Positions 42,561 to 53,714 of a stretch of 64,000 nt of DNA are shown one piece after another. The position numbers were made by a program, and so were the translations under genes. The notes under the pieces were generated by a model. It searched no databases and was not told the origin of the DNA. It was given only the letters and a program-made list of their open reading frames with translations. The stretch covers positions 346,127,380 through 346,191,379 of the forward strand of contig NC_077229.1 in assembly GCF_027887165.1 (NCBI RefSeq), given 5' to 3'. The stretch is from Monodelphis domestica (Eukaryota > Chordata > Mammalia > Didelphimorphia > Didelphidae). Within the stretch, counting starts at the first letter, position 1, and every line of letters starts with the position of its first letter.

Positions 42561-42840
42561 GGTGTAAGAGAGAAGTCCATGGACCTGGTAGGCCTTTGTG
42601 GAACATAATTTGAGAACTGCTGCCTTCATGGGATCCTTTCATGATTTGCTCCTTCTAGTTTTTAGGAACAAGTCATAGATTCCTTTGCTGACTGTGGCTT
42701 GTTTTCCCTGGGACAATGATTACTGTGTGCACCAGATGGCATTCTTTTGGAAAATGAATAAAATATCTTATTTGTGCTGCTAATGTATTTGTATGGATTG
42801 TTCTTCCTTTTTAATAAAAGAGAAAAAATCAGGGAACATT
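42561..42840. other. Unassigned, with a weak DNA-element-like trace
   Basis: GTCCATGGACCTGGTAGGCC and AATTTGAGAACTGCTGCC (42575-42625) resemble a decayed MITE end. Otherwise nothing. Confidence 0.3.
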
Positions 42841-42859
42841 AGTTCCAAGACACAATTAG

Positions 42860-43930
42860 ATGTATACATGATCATAAAATATGAACTAGATCATTTTAAT
42901 TACATGATATTGAAGAGTTTTACACTAGTAAAATCAATACAACTGAACTAAAGAGGGAAATAGTCATCTGGAGAAAAATTATTTTGCACCAAAGATGTGA
43001 GGAAGACCTAATATACAAGATACATAGAGAATTTAAACAAGTAAGAACCAAAAGCCATTTCCCAATGGAGAAATGGTCAGAAAAATGTAATCTAGCTTCC
43101 CAAAAGGATTAGAAACTATTAATAGTCACATGAATTACTATTAATAAAATTACTACTAATAAATTAGCAAATAAATCTGAATTACTACCAATAAGACATA
43201 CAAATGAAAACAACTTTGAAATTTCATCTGACAAACAGGCAAAGAAGCAACTTGGTCCAGTTTTGGAGAGGTTGTAGAAATATGGGCACAATCCTGGTGG
43301 AGCCATGAATTGATCCAAACATTCTGGAAAGCAATTTGGTATTAGAATTAAATTGGAATTAGAAAGTGATTAAGATGTCCAAACTCTTAGACCCAGGACC
43401 CTACTGCTGGACACACACTGGAGAGGTTAAGGGCAGAAAGCAAAAGTCCCAATATACACAAAAAATATATAGTAGCAATTTTTCTAATGAATAACTAGAA
43501 AGTAGATGCTCACCTGTTAGGGGATAGTTAAACAATTTGTGGCTCTCGGACAATAAATATAAAGAATATGGGGAGGCATGGACAGATTTATATGAAATGA
43601 TGCAAAACAAAGTAAGCAGAACCAGGAAAATGGTTTACAAAATGATCACAGCAGGGAAGAGCACAACTAAAAGCAAAATTGAATGCTACATAATTATGAT
43701 GACTGAATGTAATCCTAATGATGGAACAACCCGGAAGAAGAAATATATATTCACCACCCTCCTTTCTTTGCAGAAGTGGCAGACTATGGATATGGTAGAG
43801 TGTATGTATTGTCAAACTTGATGGGAGTTTTAGTTGGTTTTGCTGAATTGAATTTTTTCCTCTTTCTTTTTATTTGTTAATAAGGAATGGTTCTTTGGTG
43901 GGGGAATAGAGATGGATATATTAGGTAATG
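42860..43930 (+). mobile_element. Old LINE-1 relic (ORF2 C-terminus and 3'UTR)
   Basis: Decayed ORF2 is visible: GAAGAGTTTTACACTAGTA (LKSF), AATATACAAGATACATAG, CCATTTCCCAATGGAGAAATGGTC (the SPIDKW region), ACTTTGAAATTTCATCTGAC, TGATCCAAACATTCTGG and AAGTAAGCAGAACCAGG. Many stops. More decayed than the 8746 or 21464 copies. Confidence 0.8.
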
Positions 43931-44029
43931 AAGATGATGTACAAATAAGAAATGTCAGCACAAATAATGAGAAAAAGGAGTAGGCATTTATTCTAGTCCC
44001 TAAGAAGTTTTAGGGCCAGGTCTAATGAG

Positions 44030-44194
44030 GAATCTGTTACATCTATGCCTGGTGGCACAAAGGAGAGAGTTCTGGATTTGGAAGTAGGCAAATCTGTTTT
44101 GAATCCTGCTTCTAATACCTACTAATTATGTGACTTAGGGCAAATTCTTTTACCCACGTCTCAATTTCCTTTATTCTAAAATGAGGCTTGCCTT
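44030..44194 (+). repeat. MIR-class SINE, 5' part
   Basis: CTGGTGGCACAAAGGAGAGAG, TTGAATCCTGCTTCTAATACC, TATGTGACTTAGGGCAAATTC and TCTAAAATGAGGCTTGCC. It is followed by the L1 at 44195. Confidence 0.65.
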
Positions 44195-44580
44195 GAAATA
44201 TCTGTAGAAACTGATGCAGAGCGAAATAAGCAGAACCAGAAAAACATTGTACACAGTAACAAAAATATTGTAGGATGATTAACTGTGAAAACTTGGCTGT
44301 TCTCAGCAATTCAATGATCTGGGACAATTCTGAAAGGCTATCAAAGGGAAATGCTATCCACATGATATCCACCAGAGAAAGAACTGGTGGAGTTGGATGG
44401 ATGTGGATCAAAGCAGTGCATTTACAGTTTTATTTGGGTGTTTTAGTTGTGTATGCATGTGCTCTTACAACAATGACCAATATGGAAGTGTGTTTTGAAT
44501 GACAATAAAAATAAAATTAAAAAAATAAGACAAAAAGACAAAAGTAGAAACACTTTAAAAACAAATAAAAGGAAATAAAA
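44195..44580 (+). mobile_element. 5'-truncated LINE-1 3' end
   Basis: ACTGATGCAGAGCGAAATAAG, CAGAACCAGAAAAACATTG, GGACAATTCTGAAAGGC and AAGTGTGTTTTGAATGAC, then AATAAAAATAAAATTAAAAA as tail. A diverged TSD is possible: AAATGAGGCTTGCCT (about 44179-44193) against AAATGGGGCCTGTCT (about 44578-44592), three transitions in 15. Confidence 0.8.
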
Positions 44581-44764
44581 TGGGGCCTGTCTCATAAGAC
44601 AATTGTAAGGAACAAAAAAAAAAAAAGTTTAAACTCTGCTGAATTCTTGGTGGAAGTGGTCAACAAAAATTTTTTTGAAAAAAAAAATCTTCCCAAACTA
44701 TACCTGGGATTTTAGTTTCACAGGACAGGACCCATACAAGCAAATCCTACCTTCTTTCAGATTG

Positions 44765-45015
44765 TTGTGGTTGATGTTGTTCAGGTGTTTCCATCATGTC
44801 TGACTCTTTGGGACCCTATTTTCTTGGCAAAGATACTAGAATGGCTTGCCATTTCCATCTCTAGTTCATTTTACAGATGAGAAACTGAGGCAAACAGGGT
44901 TCACTGATTTACCCAGTGACTTAATGGCAACTAATTATCTGAGGCTGGATTTGAACTCAGGTCTTCCTGATTCCAGGTCTGGCACTCTAACCATTATACT
45001 CTCAACTGCCACTGA
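44765..45015 (-). repeat. Mar-1-like CORE-SINE with RTE tail
   Basis: Antisense: GTTGTTCAGGTGTTTCCATC, GTCTGACTCTTTGGGACCC, TTTTCTTGGCAAAGATACTAG, GCTTGCCATTTCC, TTACAGATGAGAAACTGAGGC, AACTCAGGTCTTCCTGATTCC. Complete or nearly so. Confidence 0.9.
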
Positions 45016-45639
45016 TATGTAACCAGCCTACTTACTAAGGATGATTTTTTCCTACCCTTAGGGGTTAATTTTTCACATAAACTTCATCAGCTTATAGAAA
45101 GTATCAGGTTTTGGGGTTTTTTCTCTCTCTCAGGGGTGTAAAAAACCGGTTAGATAGGCCAAACCACAACCCAAATCTAATTCCTTTTTGCAGTGCAAGG
45201 AACCTGGGAATAGGCTCGTTTTGCCACTAGAACAGGCTAAGGCTAAGGAGGTCTTCTCTGAAACTTTTGCTTAGGGGAACCATGATTTCTAAACAGACTA
45301 CTGCTGTTATGAGAGGAGAACGTACAGGTAAGCTATAACTCCCTACCAGAAATAAAGGGGTCAATCTCTTTGGGAAAAATTCAAAGGAGTGTCAGCTGCT
45401 CTTATCCACAGGAAATGGAGCAGCTTTAAAAAAGCAAGTTCTACAACTCTCATTTCAATCAGTTCCATTCAGCAAATCTTTCTTAAGCACTGAACTGTGT
45501 TCAGAGAACAGTCTCTCCCCCATAGAGTTTTTGGTTTATTAAGAGGTTAGACAGAGCTGGATCCTAGGTTCTACTCCAGAAGTGGGAATTTCCATCAAGG
45601 TAGAAGATTTAAAGGATCTCTGCCAAGGGATTGTATTCT
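45016..45639. other. No recognised feature
   Basis: Unassigned sequence. CATTCAGCAAATCTTTCTTAAGC near 45468 could be a trace of the old repeat. Confidence 0.45.
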
Positions 45640-45965
45640 TTTCTTTAAAATTAATCCTTTCCCCATTAACAAGCATTTATTTTTTCTCTCATCTCCTCTA
45701 TCCATTAAAAAAACTCTAAACCCTTGTAAAAATATGTAAAGTTAAATAAAATAGATTCCCATTCTGTTTATGACTCCAAAATGTAAGTCTTATCCTTTGT
45801 TTCTGTTCATCACCTCTCATTCTCTGGAATCATGGTTGGTCATGATATTGATCAGACTCTTAAGTCTTTCAAAGCTTCTAGCCTTTACAGTTGTTATTGT
45901 ATAAATTGCTCTGGTTCTTCTTGCTTCACTCTTCATCAGTTCATAAAAGTCTTCCTAGGCTTACA
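45640..45965 (-). mobile_element. Old antisense LINE-1 relic
   Basis: ATAGATTCCCATTCTGTTTATG, TTGTTATTGTATAAATTGC, GGTTCTTCTTGCTTCACTC, TTCATCAGTTCATAAAAGTC are the antisense L1 3'UTR to ORF2-end order, diverged. Confidence 0.65.
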
Positions 45966-46199
45966 AAGGCAGGCTTAAGGTTCGAAGGCTGGGAAGAGGG
46001 TGGAGATATGGCATCAGAGAAGAGGTCTTTTTCCTAACCCAGGTAGGGCTAAGGGTAGAAATTTAAAAAGAGGAATGGGGGAAGAAGTGCTCAGTGCCCC
46101 ATTGGGTCTGTGCCTTCTTGTACCAGAATGTAACCTTCTTCTGAGGCTATTTCCTCTGAATTCCCACTTCAATTAGGGGGCAAGTCCTGGAGGCCAGCT

Positions 46200-47056
46200 A
46201 ATTACTTCTACCTTCAAGATTCTAAGAGTAACCCTGAGAGGTTGGAGAAGGTTTTTAGTCCAATTGTTCACAAGCCCCAACTTCTTCTGTATTCCATTGA
46301 TTACTAATGAATTAACCATAGTTAATTAGCTTTTGCAAGCAAGTATTTATTAAGGTAGTAATAAGAACAATTAGCATAAAATGTCCTTTAAACGAAGGCA
46401 TATTATCCTACAAGTACATACAGAGTCCAGGGAAAGCAAGCCCAATCTTAGAGAGCTAATGTGGTCAAGGGGCAATTCATGTCTCCTGATTAATTGGAAG
46501 TCCTTTTACCCACTGTGTCCTTGTGGTGTCCCCAAAGTATGGTTCTCTACATGGCCCCAAGGGTCTGTGACTTCAAAGAGACCATAGCTTAATTTCTTTC
46601 TAGTCCAGGAAGGTATGCTCCCTGCAAATGACTTTTCCAGGTCTATTTCGTTTGCCCTCTCTCAGCTCCCAACTGAAAGCATTGTTTGCTACTGGTGTAG
46701 TCTCTTAGATGGAATTATCACTGAGGGGGAAAGGGTAAGAATGTGACTGTGTGACAATCCCTCTGGATTTACACTCCTTCCCCTTGCCTTCCTCTGGTTA
46801 TATAGGCCCAGGAGTATGTTTACTTCTTTCAACCAATCCCAATTCATTTTCTCTGTGTCTTCATTTGGTTTAGATAAAATGGTCTAAAAGCTCTTCAGTC
46901 TTCCCAAATTAATTAAGAATAAAGAATTTATTAAGAACTTGTTCACACTTAGTTTACATCTTTCACTGATTTACCTACAAAGGTGATGGGACATACAACA
47001 TCTTATTAATTAATACTAATTAGTGTTGAGGAATATATAGAATGCACCTCTTACAA
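46200..47056 (-). mobile_element. Antisense LTR-like fossil
   Basis: Read on the minus strand it begins TGTAAGAGGTGCATTC near 47056, has a TATA box in GGGCCTATATAACCAGAGG (about 46795-46810), and a polyadenylation signal in CTTAATAAATACTTGC (about 46340-46355). The order and spacing fit a retroviral LTR of about 700-850 bases. The 3' boundary is uncertain and no TSD was confirmed. No internal region attached; old. Confidence 0.45.
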
Positions 47057-47480
47057 TAGGATCATAGATTTTAAGCTGGAAGAAAACATTTTGTTGTTCA
47101 GTCATGTTCAGCTCTGCCACCCCACAGACTTTTGTCCATAGGGTTTTCTTGGCAAAGATACTGGAGTGGTCGGCCATTTCTTTCTCCAATGTGTCCCCAT
47201 TTTACAGATGAGGGACTGAGGCAAATAAGGGATAAGTGACTTGCCCAGAGTCACACAGCTAGTAAGTGTTTCAGGCCATATTTAAATTCATATCTTCTTG
47301 TCTCCAGGCCCAGTGCTCTATCCATTCTACTACCTAACTGCCCCCAAAAGAGAACAAAGAGATTCATTAATCTAACCCTTTCATTTTGTAGATAAGAAAA
47401 TCAAGGTGCAGAGTTAGTGACTTGTCCAAAGTTGCAGAGCTTGTATTCAGTTACAGGATCTCATTGTTCTATGCTGCCCA
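47057..47480 (-). repeat. MIR-class relic split by a Mar-1-like SINE
   Basis: ATCATAGATTTTAAGCTGG (47071-47089) and the later TTCATTAATCTAACCC, TTCATTTTGTAGATAAGAAAATC and CAGAGTTAGTGACTTGTCC (47362-47440) are two halves of one antisense MIR-class element. The SINE at 47091-47346 separates them. Confidence 0.55.
47091..47346 (-). repeat. Mar-1-like CORE-SINE with RTE tail
   Basis: Antisense: GTTGTTCAGTCATGTTCAGC, GGTTTTCTTGGCAAAGATAC, TTACAGATGAGGGACTGAGGC, AGTCACACAGCTAGTAAG, TTCTACTACCTAACTGCCCCC. AGAAAACA and AGAGAACA on either side may be an eroded TSD. Confidence 0.9.
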
Positions 47481-48713
47481 ACTTTCAAAACACCGGAACC
47501 TTTCCACCCCTCCAAGTTTTGTCCTCCCTGGCTTCTCAGACTTTTTTGAGATCTAGAGCTTGGAATCTGCACAGTGGAAAGTATGGCAGGATCCCTGGGA
47601 AGGTGAGGAGTCACTTTAGAAATCCTGGGTCCCTGTATAGGGTGAATGACAGAAGTTCCACATTCAGGGATCAGAAGAATGTTAATTGCTAGAAGAATGA
47701 TGAATAATGAAGATATTCACTTAAAAGCCTACTTACCTAGAAAATAACTTCCTTTTATATATATAGTGCAGAACATTATAATCCTATGAACTAATCCCCA
47801 AGGGTGGCAGAAACTCACATTTTCTAAAAATAAACAGAAACTATTCTATCATTAGCAGCTACTTCAAAAAAAAAAAGCCGACCCCTTTCTTTCCTCAACA
47901 GTCAAGGTAATTTTTTTGAGCATCATCTGGGTTCCCAGTAAGCCTTTTGGAAAACGCTATGTATACAAGAGCTGTAGAGGTGGGAAGACAGAGGAAAGAG
48001 GGATTTCGTTATTTCCTGTCCCCTTTAAACAATCATCACAGATGCTGTTTCCTAGCTACCTTTCTCCTATGTCTGTACAGGGGACAGATGCGATCAATTG
48101 TTGCAGCCCATAACTTACTATAGAGCTGACTGAGAATAATGGTGGCCATCTGTCCCAGTTAGAGAAGATAACCTATCCCAGGGCAGGCTGCTCATTGTCT
48201 ATATAATCCAAGGCTGCCTGAACATAAACCAGAGATTAACTGCCTGGACTGAACATGTTTGGTGAGCCTGAAGGGTCTATCAAGGCTTATTGTGAACGCT
48301 GTTTTATTTATAATGAATATACCAGTACTAGTACAGAAATTATTATGCATGTACATTCTGATATATGATATATGGTATAAATTTGTGGTGCATCTTTAAG
48401 AAAGGAGCAGATATTATGACTCTTCGTGATGTGTGGGATGCAGAACTGAGCCTTTTCTAGAAGTTAAATTAATGTGAAACACAACCATGTAATCAGAGCA
48501 GAATCCCATTCTGTTGATAGTATTCAAGTGTTGGACAAATGCCCACAATAAAGGCGAATTCTGTCCTGAGCATCATTTTATTGCATGGAGTTGTCACATT
48601 TTGCGAAAGTGTCTGACTTGCTCTGTCTCTGAACCTTTGTAGTGAACAATGTCCTGACACGCTGCTATTGTATTTGTTAAATGGCCTCAGCAATGAGATA
48701 GTTTATCCTAGAC
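47481..48713. other. No recognised feature
   Basis: About 1.2 kb of sequence free of repeats I know. 48300-48700 is AT-rich with a palindrome-like GATATATGATATATGG. No supported ORF or exon; the longest stretch in the window without an evident mobile element, so the best candidate for non-repeat (possibly conserved) sequence. Confidence 0.45.
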
Positions 48714-48928
48714 TAGGGGTTCTTAACAATTTTTGTGCTGTGGATCTCTTTGGCAATTAGGTGATGCCTGCAGACTCCTTCTCAAAACAATGTTTCTGAG
48801 GGCATATAATAAGTAGGATTACCAAGGAAATGAAAAGCTAATGAAAACAACCATGTAATTTCCCCCCCCCCCCAGTACGAATCCACAGCCCCCTTAGGAG
48901 TCTATTGACCTCAAGTTAAAAACAACTG
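48714..48928. mobile_element. hAT-like MITE, about 215 bp
   Basis: The left end TAGGGGTTCTTAAC and the right end GTTAAAAACAACTG are imperfect inverted repeats of the CAGGGGTTCTTAAC type found on hAT MITEs. Flanks TCCTAGAC (48706-48713) and TCCTAGGT (48929-48936) agree at 6 of 8 bases, consistent with an old 8-bp TSD. It contains a run of C at 48861-48872. No coding capacity. Confidence 0.6.
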
Positions 48929-48936
48929 TCCTAGGT

Positions 48937-49830
48937 CAACTCTACTCGAGTTTTATTGTTTTTTTGCTGACAACAGAATCCCTCCAAATGGAATCACAAT
49001 GGATGGATCACAAATGACCATCACTGAAAAGGTTTAGGGAGCTTAATTATTTCCAAGTGTAAAGTGTACAACTCAATTGTGCAGTATGAAATTAGAATTG
49101 CCTGTCAGACTCCTTGTACTTTTTACAAATACCTTGGTGGAGCTATATTTGGGCACCTTTTCCACTGTTAGAGCTCACAACCTTCATCCTTCTGTGAGAT
49201 TCTCATCCTGTGGGTTTGAAGAGCTTCTTCCATTCATCTCCCACAGAGAAGCCACCTAATCAGATAATGCATTTCTCTGCTATGTTTAGCACTTCTTATA
49301 TTAAAAGATACTATATAACCTGTGACTAAGAACTGAAGTTCTGGATTTACCTAATAAAGGTCCAGACCATAGGAATATTTCCAATGGGAAAGTGGTACCC
49401 TTTGGCTCATGTCTGCAGCCAGGGTTCCCCTTGGGAACATGAGAATCCAAATTTAGGTCTTTATTAAAAAGGAAAAGGAGGAGCATCTTCAGTCCCTACA
49501 TAAACATTCAAGCTAAGACACTGAATACAAACAAGCTTTATTTAACCCAAATACCCACAAAGATTCATCCATGAACCTATAAAGAGTCAGTATAATTTTC
49601 TTTCCTTCTTCTAGTGGACCCCTCCCTCCTTGGAACCTATACAGCTTTCCAGGCTCATTGTACTGCCCAGGAACTAAGACTTTCCCCTTTTCCATATGTT
49701 CCTCCAAACCCATATGAGGAAGGACCAACAGGTAATGATTGGTGCTTAGGGAGAGATGGGAGGAAAACATTCCCATAAGGTTGACTGCATTGTATCCCAC
49801 TGTTAGCTTTTTGTTTGTACTTCTCAAATT
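48937..49830. other. No recognised feature
   Basis: Unassigned sequence. The antisense frames at 49301-49486 and 49513-49827 have no recognisable content. Confidence 0.45.
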
Positions 49831-50040
49831 TGCCTCTCTTTCTTTTTTGAAAAACCCTTACCTTCTGTCTTAGAATCAGTGCTGTAAATTGGTTCCAAGT
49901 CCAAGACAACAAAATCCAAGGCAGAAGAGTGGTAAGGACTAGGCAATGAGGGTTAAGTTTTGCCCAGGGTCACACAGTTAAGAAGTGTCTGCAGTCAGAT
50001 TTGAACTCAGGACATCCCATCTCTCTGCCTCTCTTTCTTG
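49831..50040 (-). repeat. SINE1/WSINE-type SINE, 5'-truncated, perfect 14-bp TSD
   Basis: The SINE at 49845-50026 is antisense: CCTTACCTTCTGTCTTAG tail, CAGGGTCACACAGTTAAG box, ending at AACTCAGGACATCCC, so the tRNA-like head (about 40-45 bases) is missing. TGCCTCTCTTTCTT is identical at 49831-49844 and 50027-50040. It also carries an extra internal piece (CAAGTCCAAGACAACAAAATCC region near 49897). Confidence 0.9.
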
Positions 50041-50289
50041 ATAAGCCTAGAAGTAACCATTCCAATTATTTTGTTTTGCCCCTGAATTAATGCCTCCTTA
50101 TTTAATTTTTTAAAAGTAAAGTAACCAGATTTATGGCCAATGACACAAAAATTTCATATACATTTATATAGGGATCCTACTCTTAACTTGTGAAATATAA
50201 AACAATGAGCACTTTTGTAATTTTGTATTTATGTTTTATTCATATTCAATACCCAAGGAATAAACACCTGAAACATATATGTGCATATG

Positions 50290-50345
50290 TATCTGTGTGT
50301 ATGTGTATTTGTGTGTGTGTGTGTGTGTATGTGTGTATATGTAGG
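50290..50345. repeat. Imperfect (TG)n microsatellite
   Basis: TG-rich tract with A interruptions (TGTGTGTATGTGTATTTG, then pure TG, then TATGTG). Confidence 0.9.
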
Positions 50346-50419
50346 TCAAGACTTGAAAACTCATTGGTAATCATCAAAGAAGATGCGCAACTTCTGAAAA
50401 TTATAACCTTAAAGAGTTT

Positions 50420-50545
50420 TTTGGAACACTAAGAAGTTAAGTGTCTTGCCAAGACCAAAAAAGGCAATATATATAACAAAGAATATATATAACAAAGAAG
50501 ATTTGAACTAGAGTCTTCTTGAGTCTGAGACCAGATGATTCAAGA
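50420..50545 (-). repeat. MIR-class relic with a 16-bp tandem repeat
   Basis: AAGTTAAGTGTCTTGCCAAG and AGATTTGAACTAGAGTCTTC are MIR sequence. Between them AATATATATAACAAAG occurs twice in a row at about 50467-50498. Confidence 0.6.
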
Positions 50546-50719
50546 CATCGACATCTCTTCTGCCATGCTATTCTCATAAAATAAATACTCAAATGGATCT
50601 GTGATCTCCTCAGTTTGAGAGTTGTTTCCACCAGTGGAGATTATAACCCATCTATACCTGTCTTTCCTATGTGATTCTTGCCTATGCCCTACTTATCACT
50701 GGGAGACCATCCAGTGAGC

Positions 50720-51010
50720 TTTCATTTGTATGCCTACCACTTAATCTAGTGCTTGGCACAAAAAGTAAGTGCTTAATGAATGTTAGCTAGCTAGCCCCTA
50801 TCTTCCATCTTGTTTATCTGTCTTTCTAGCTATCCATCACCTACCATCTAATTATCTATCCATCTATCTATTTCTCACCTTCTCTCTCTGACCCCAGAGC
50901 TAGAGCTCATCAATAATTATTTACTAAGTACCTACTTTTGCACTGAACTATCTCTGAAAGAGATATAGAAGATGAAATCTCTGCCTTTAAGGAGCTTACA
51001 CTCTAGTAGG
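50720..51010 (+). repeat. L2/MIR 3'-end and old-repeat fragments with (TATC)n
   Basis: 50735-50790 (CTAGTGCTTGGCACAAAAAG, GTGCTTAATGAATG) is an L2/MIR 3' end. 50830-50875 is a TATC/CATC-rich tract. 50920-51010 (TTACTAAGTACCTACTTTTG, CTTTAAGGAGCTTACACTC) belongs to the unnamed old repeat. Confidence 0.5.
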
Positions 51011-51237
51011 TCTGGTTGCTCTGAGGCCTCATTGGTGGAGGCTGGAGACAACTTGTTGGGGAGGTTGTAGACAGTATTCTTGATGGTCTGAGATACTTTC
51101 CAACTTGGTTATTCCATGATTGAATTGGTCTCCATATGGAAATAAGAAACTAGAAGCTGAGTAAGAAAACAACCACTGTTCAATTCTGTGCCAATTCTGA
51201 AGCCTGGCAGATGTGACTGCTTGGGTTGTCATGCCTT

Positions 51238-51502
51238 AAAGATTAGTTGGGGGGGGGAGGTGGAGTGGGCAGGTAGGGGCCTTAGTGAATAGAGCACCTG
51301 GCCTAGAGAAAGGAAGTCCTGGGTTCAAATTTGGCTTCATACACTTCCTAGCTGTGTGATCTTGGGCAAATTACTTAACCCCAATTGCCTAGCCTTTAGC
51401 ACTCTTCTGCCTTGGAACTGACAGGCTTTTTTTTTTTTATTGATTGATTCTAAATTGATTCTAAATCAAAACATGAGAGTTAAAAAAAAAAAAGATTAGT
51501 TG
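51238..51502 (+). repeat. Marsupial SINE1/WSINE-type SINE with 12-bp TSD
   Basis: The sense copy runs from about 51265 to 51490: GTTCAAATTTGGCTTCATAC, GTGTGATCTTGGGCAAATTAC, CACTCTTCTGCCTTGGAACTG and a tail. AAAGATTAGTTG is repeated exactly at 51238-51249 and 51491-51502. A G-run (51249-51257) precedes the SINE head. Confidence 0.88.
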
Positions 51503-53079
51503 CCATGATTTACCTTCACTCTGTGATAGTCTTCCTCTTCAACATACTGCATATCAGCCATTTATGTTAGCTTTCTCCTTCTTTCCTCTTTCACTCTTTA
51601 CCATTATCATTCACCTCTCTTCTGGATTAGGTAACCCTAATACAATTCAGTAATTCTCCAAAGACTGCCTCCAGGCAAAAAAAGGGGCATGAGATGCTCT
51701 GATGAACCATGGGTAGACTTTTGTTGCTGGTGAGAATTCAGTCACTGGATCGCACACTGAACAAAAATTACATCTTCTGCAAGTCATTTCTGAATAGCCA
51801 CAAACTACAAAATCTTATGCTGCTATTTGTCACTGGAAGAAAGAAAAATATTTCCAATTTTCCTTCCATAATGCATTGATAGTAGAAATCTCAAAATACC
51901 AATTGTTTTCATTTTACAGAACAAAATCCTGTTAAACAGTGGATCCAACCCCCAGGGTACAAGACCAAGGAAAACATTTGCTTTCTAGGTCCATGGGGCC
52001 GTGCAAACTTGGATTGCATGTATTTGTCATGTTTGGCTACATCATTCATTGGTGGCTAGAGCAAGGCATTATTGGGGATTTTCATTCTAAGAAATATTAC
52101 TTGTGGCTTTTAAGGTTGAGTTGTGCTTTCATTGTGTTGATGTTGTTTTTTGTGTTTGTCTCGCGTTTGTGTTGTTTTTCCCCATACACAAAATCAAAAC
52201 TAAGCACAAATGCAACAGATGGCAAAGTGGGAAAGAGAATTTAGAAACAAGGATATGATAGTGGCTTTTGTGCTTATAACTTCCTCCTCCTCCCCATTAG
52301 ACCCTCTAACAACAAGGATAGCAGGTGCTTTAAAAAAATTTGCCAAATTGAGTTAAAGCTGAGATTTTAAGCCCATTTCGCAGTAAGTTCTCTGTCCTAG
52401 CCCACAGGAATCAATCTGGAGAGGTATGTTGAGCCTATTCACCTAGAAAATGGGAGCCCCTTTCACTGATAAAACTCATGAGCTGACAAAAAAAAGTCTG
52501 GGAATAAACACAGAAGAGAAAGATGAAAAGGGCAGAATGATCTGGCAAGCTGAAGGAGATGGCAGCAGGAAACAGAAATGGAGATGAGATTTAATACAGA
52601 TAAGCCTAAGGTAACAGCACCCCAAAGAAACAATAACAGGCACTGAGGAGATATAAAAGCAGAGCCAATTTAGAAAGTCCTCCAGGAAAAGGCAAAGTCA
52701 GAGCTGATGGAGCCAAATTTGAAGGGAGCTCCCCCACCCAGGGCTGCTATGGGCTGAGCCATCCAGACACTATATATCAAGGAGACAGCAATGCTGTGGA
52801 ATTTTAACTTGGTTCTCATCAGGCAACTCTGGGAATGAAGGTTTGGCAGGAAATGTTCATTCATAGTAATAAGATGACCAAAGCTAGAAAGAATATAAAA
52901 ATAATAACTATTGAAATAACCCAGAGTCTAGGAAATATCAAAATGAAATCCTTGGGCCACATTCTCATCTCCTAAGCATCATCCCAGACATATAGGAGCA
53001 ATTGTCATGACCTCTGGGTAGTTAGTTGCCACCAGGATCTAAGTAAGCCAGGTTTTAACTTAGCAAGCTACGACCACTT
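51503..53079. other. No recognised feature
   Basis: About 1.6 kb without a recognised repeat or gene. The 101-codon frame at 51939-52244 (hydrophobic centre IVLMLFFVFVS) lacks any known domain and is probably chance. Confidence 0.4.
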
Positions 53080-53420
53080 CTCTGCTTCTTTAGAGGTCCA
53101 CTCGAGTTAATATAATTCAATTCTCTCATTTTATAGATTAGGAATTGAGATCTGAATGGTTAAGCAGTTGGCCAAGCTCACCCAGGGAGTAAGTGGAAGA
53201 GATGGAATCCATTCTGGAAAATAGCATCTATCCTTGACTCAGTTCCAGCCTTTCCCCTGGTATAGTGTAAAAAAAAGTCTGGATTTAAAATTTGGCTTTG
53301 AAACCCATCTCTCCCTCTGACTATCTATCTGTACAACCTTAGGCAAGCCTCTTGACTCCTGTAGGGCTCAATTTCCTCATCTATAAAAAGTGACGGATGG
53401 ACTATTTGACTCCCCAAACT
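53080..53420. repeat. Two MIR-class relics, head to head
   Basis: 53100-53225 is antisense (TCTCTCATTTTATAGATTAGG, CAGTTGGCCAAGCTCACCC). 53265-53415 is sense (CTGTACAACCTTAGGCAAGCC, TTTCCTCATCTATAAAAAG). Confidence 0.55.
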
Positions 53421-53714
53421 CTTTGGCTCTAAATCTACCACCTTAAGGTCCTATTTCATGATTAAAATTCCTATTCTCTTAATGGGTAAAGTATAAATCT
53501 GGTTAAAGGGATCACATTATGTTGTGAATATCCCAGCGAACACTACCATTAAAAAAGAGGAGCTTATTTACTCAAAGGATTCCCTCATTGGTAGAAAATA
53601 TAAGGGAGATGATTTGGGGGAACAGCCACAATATTGAGGAAAGAGGACTGGTTTTGGAGATAGAAGGCAAGAGTTAGGCTGCCCACTCTGGCAATGACCA
53701 GCCCTAAGCCAAGG

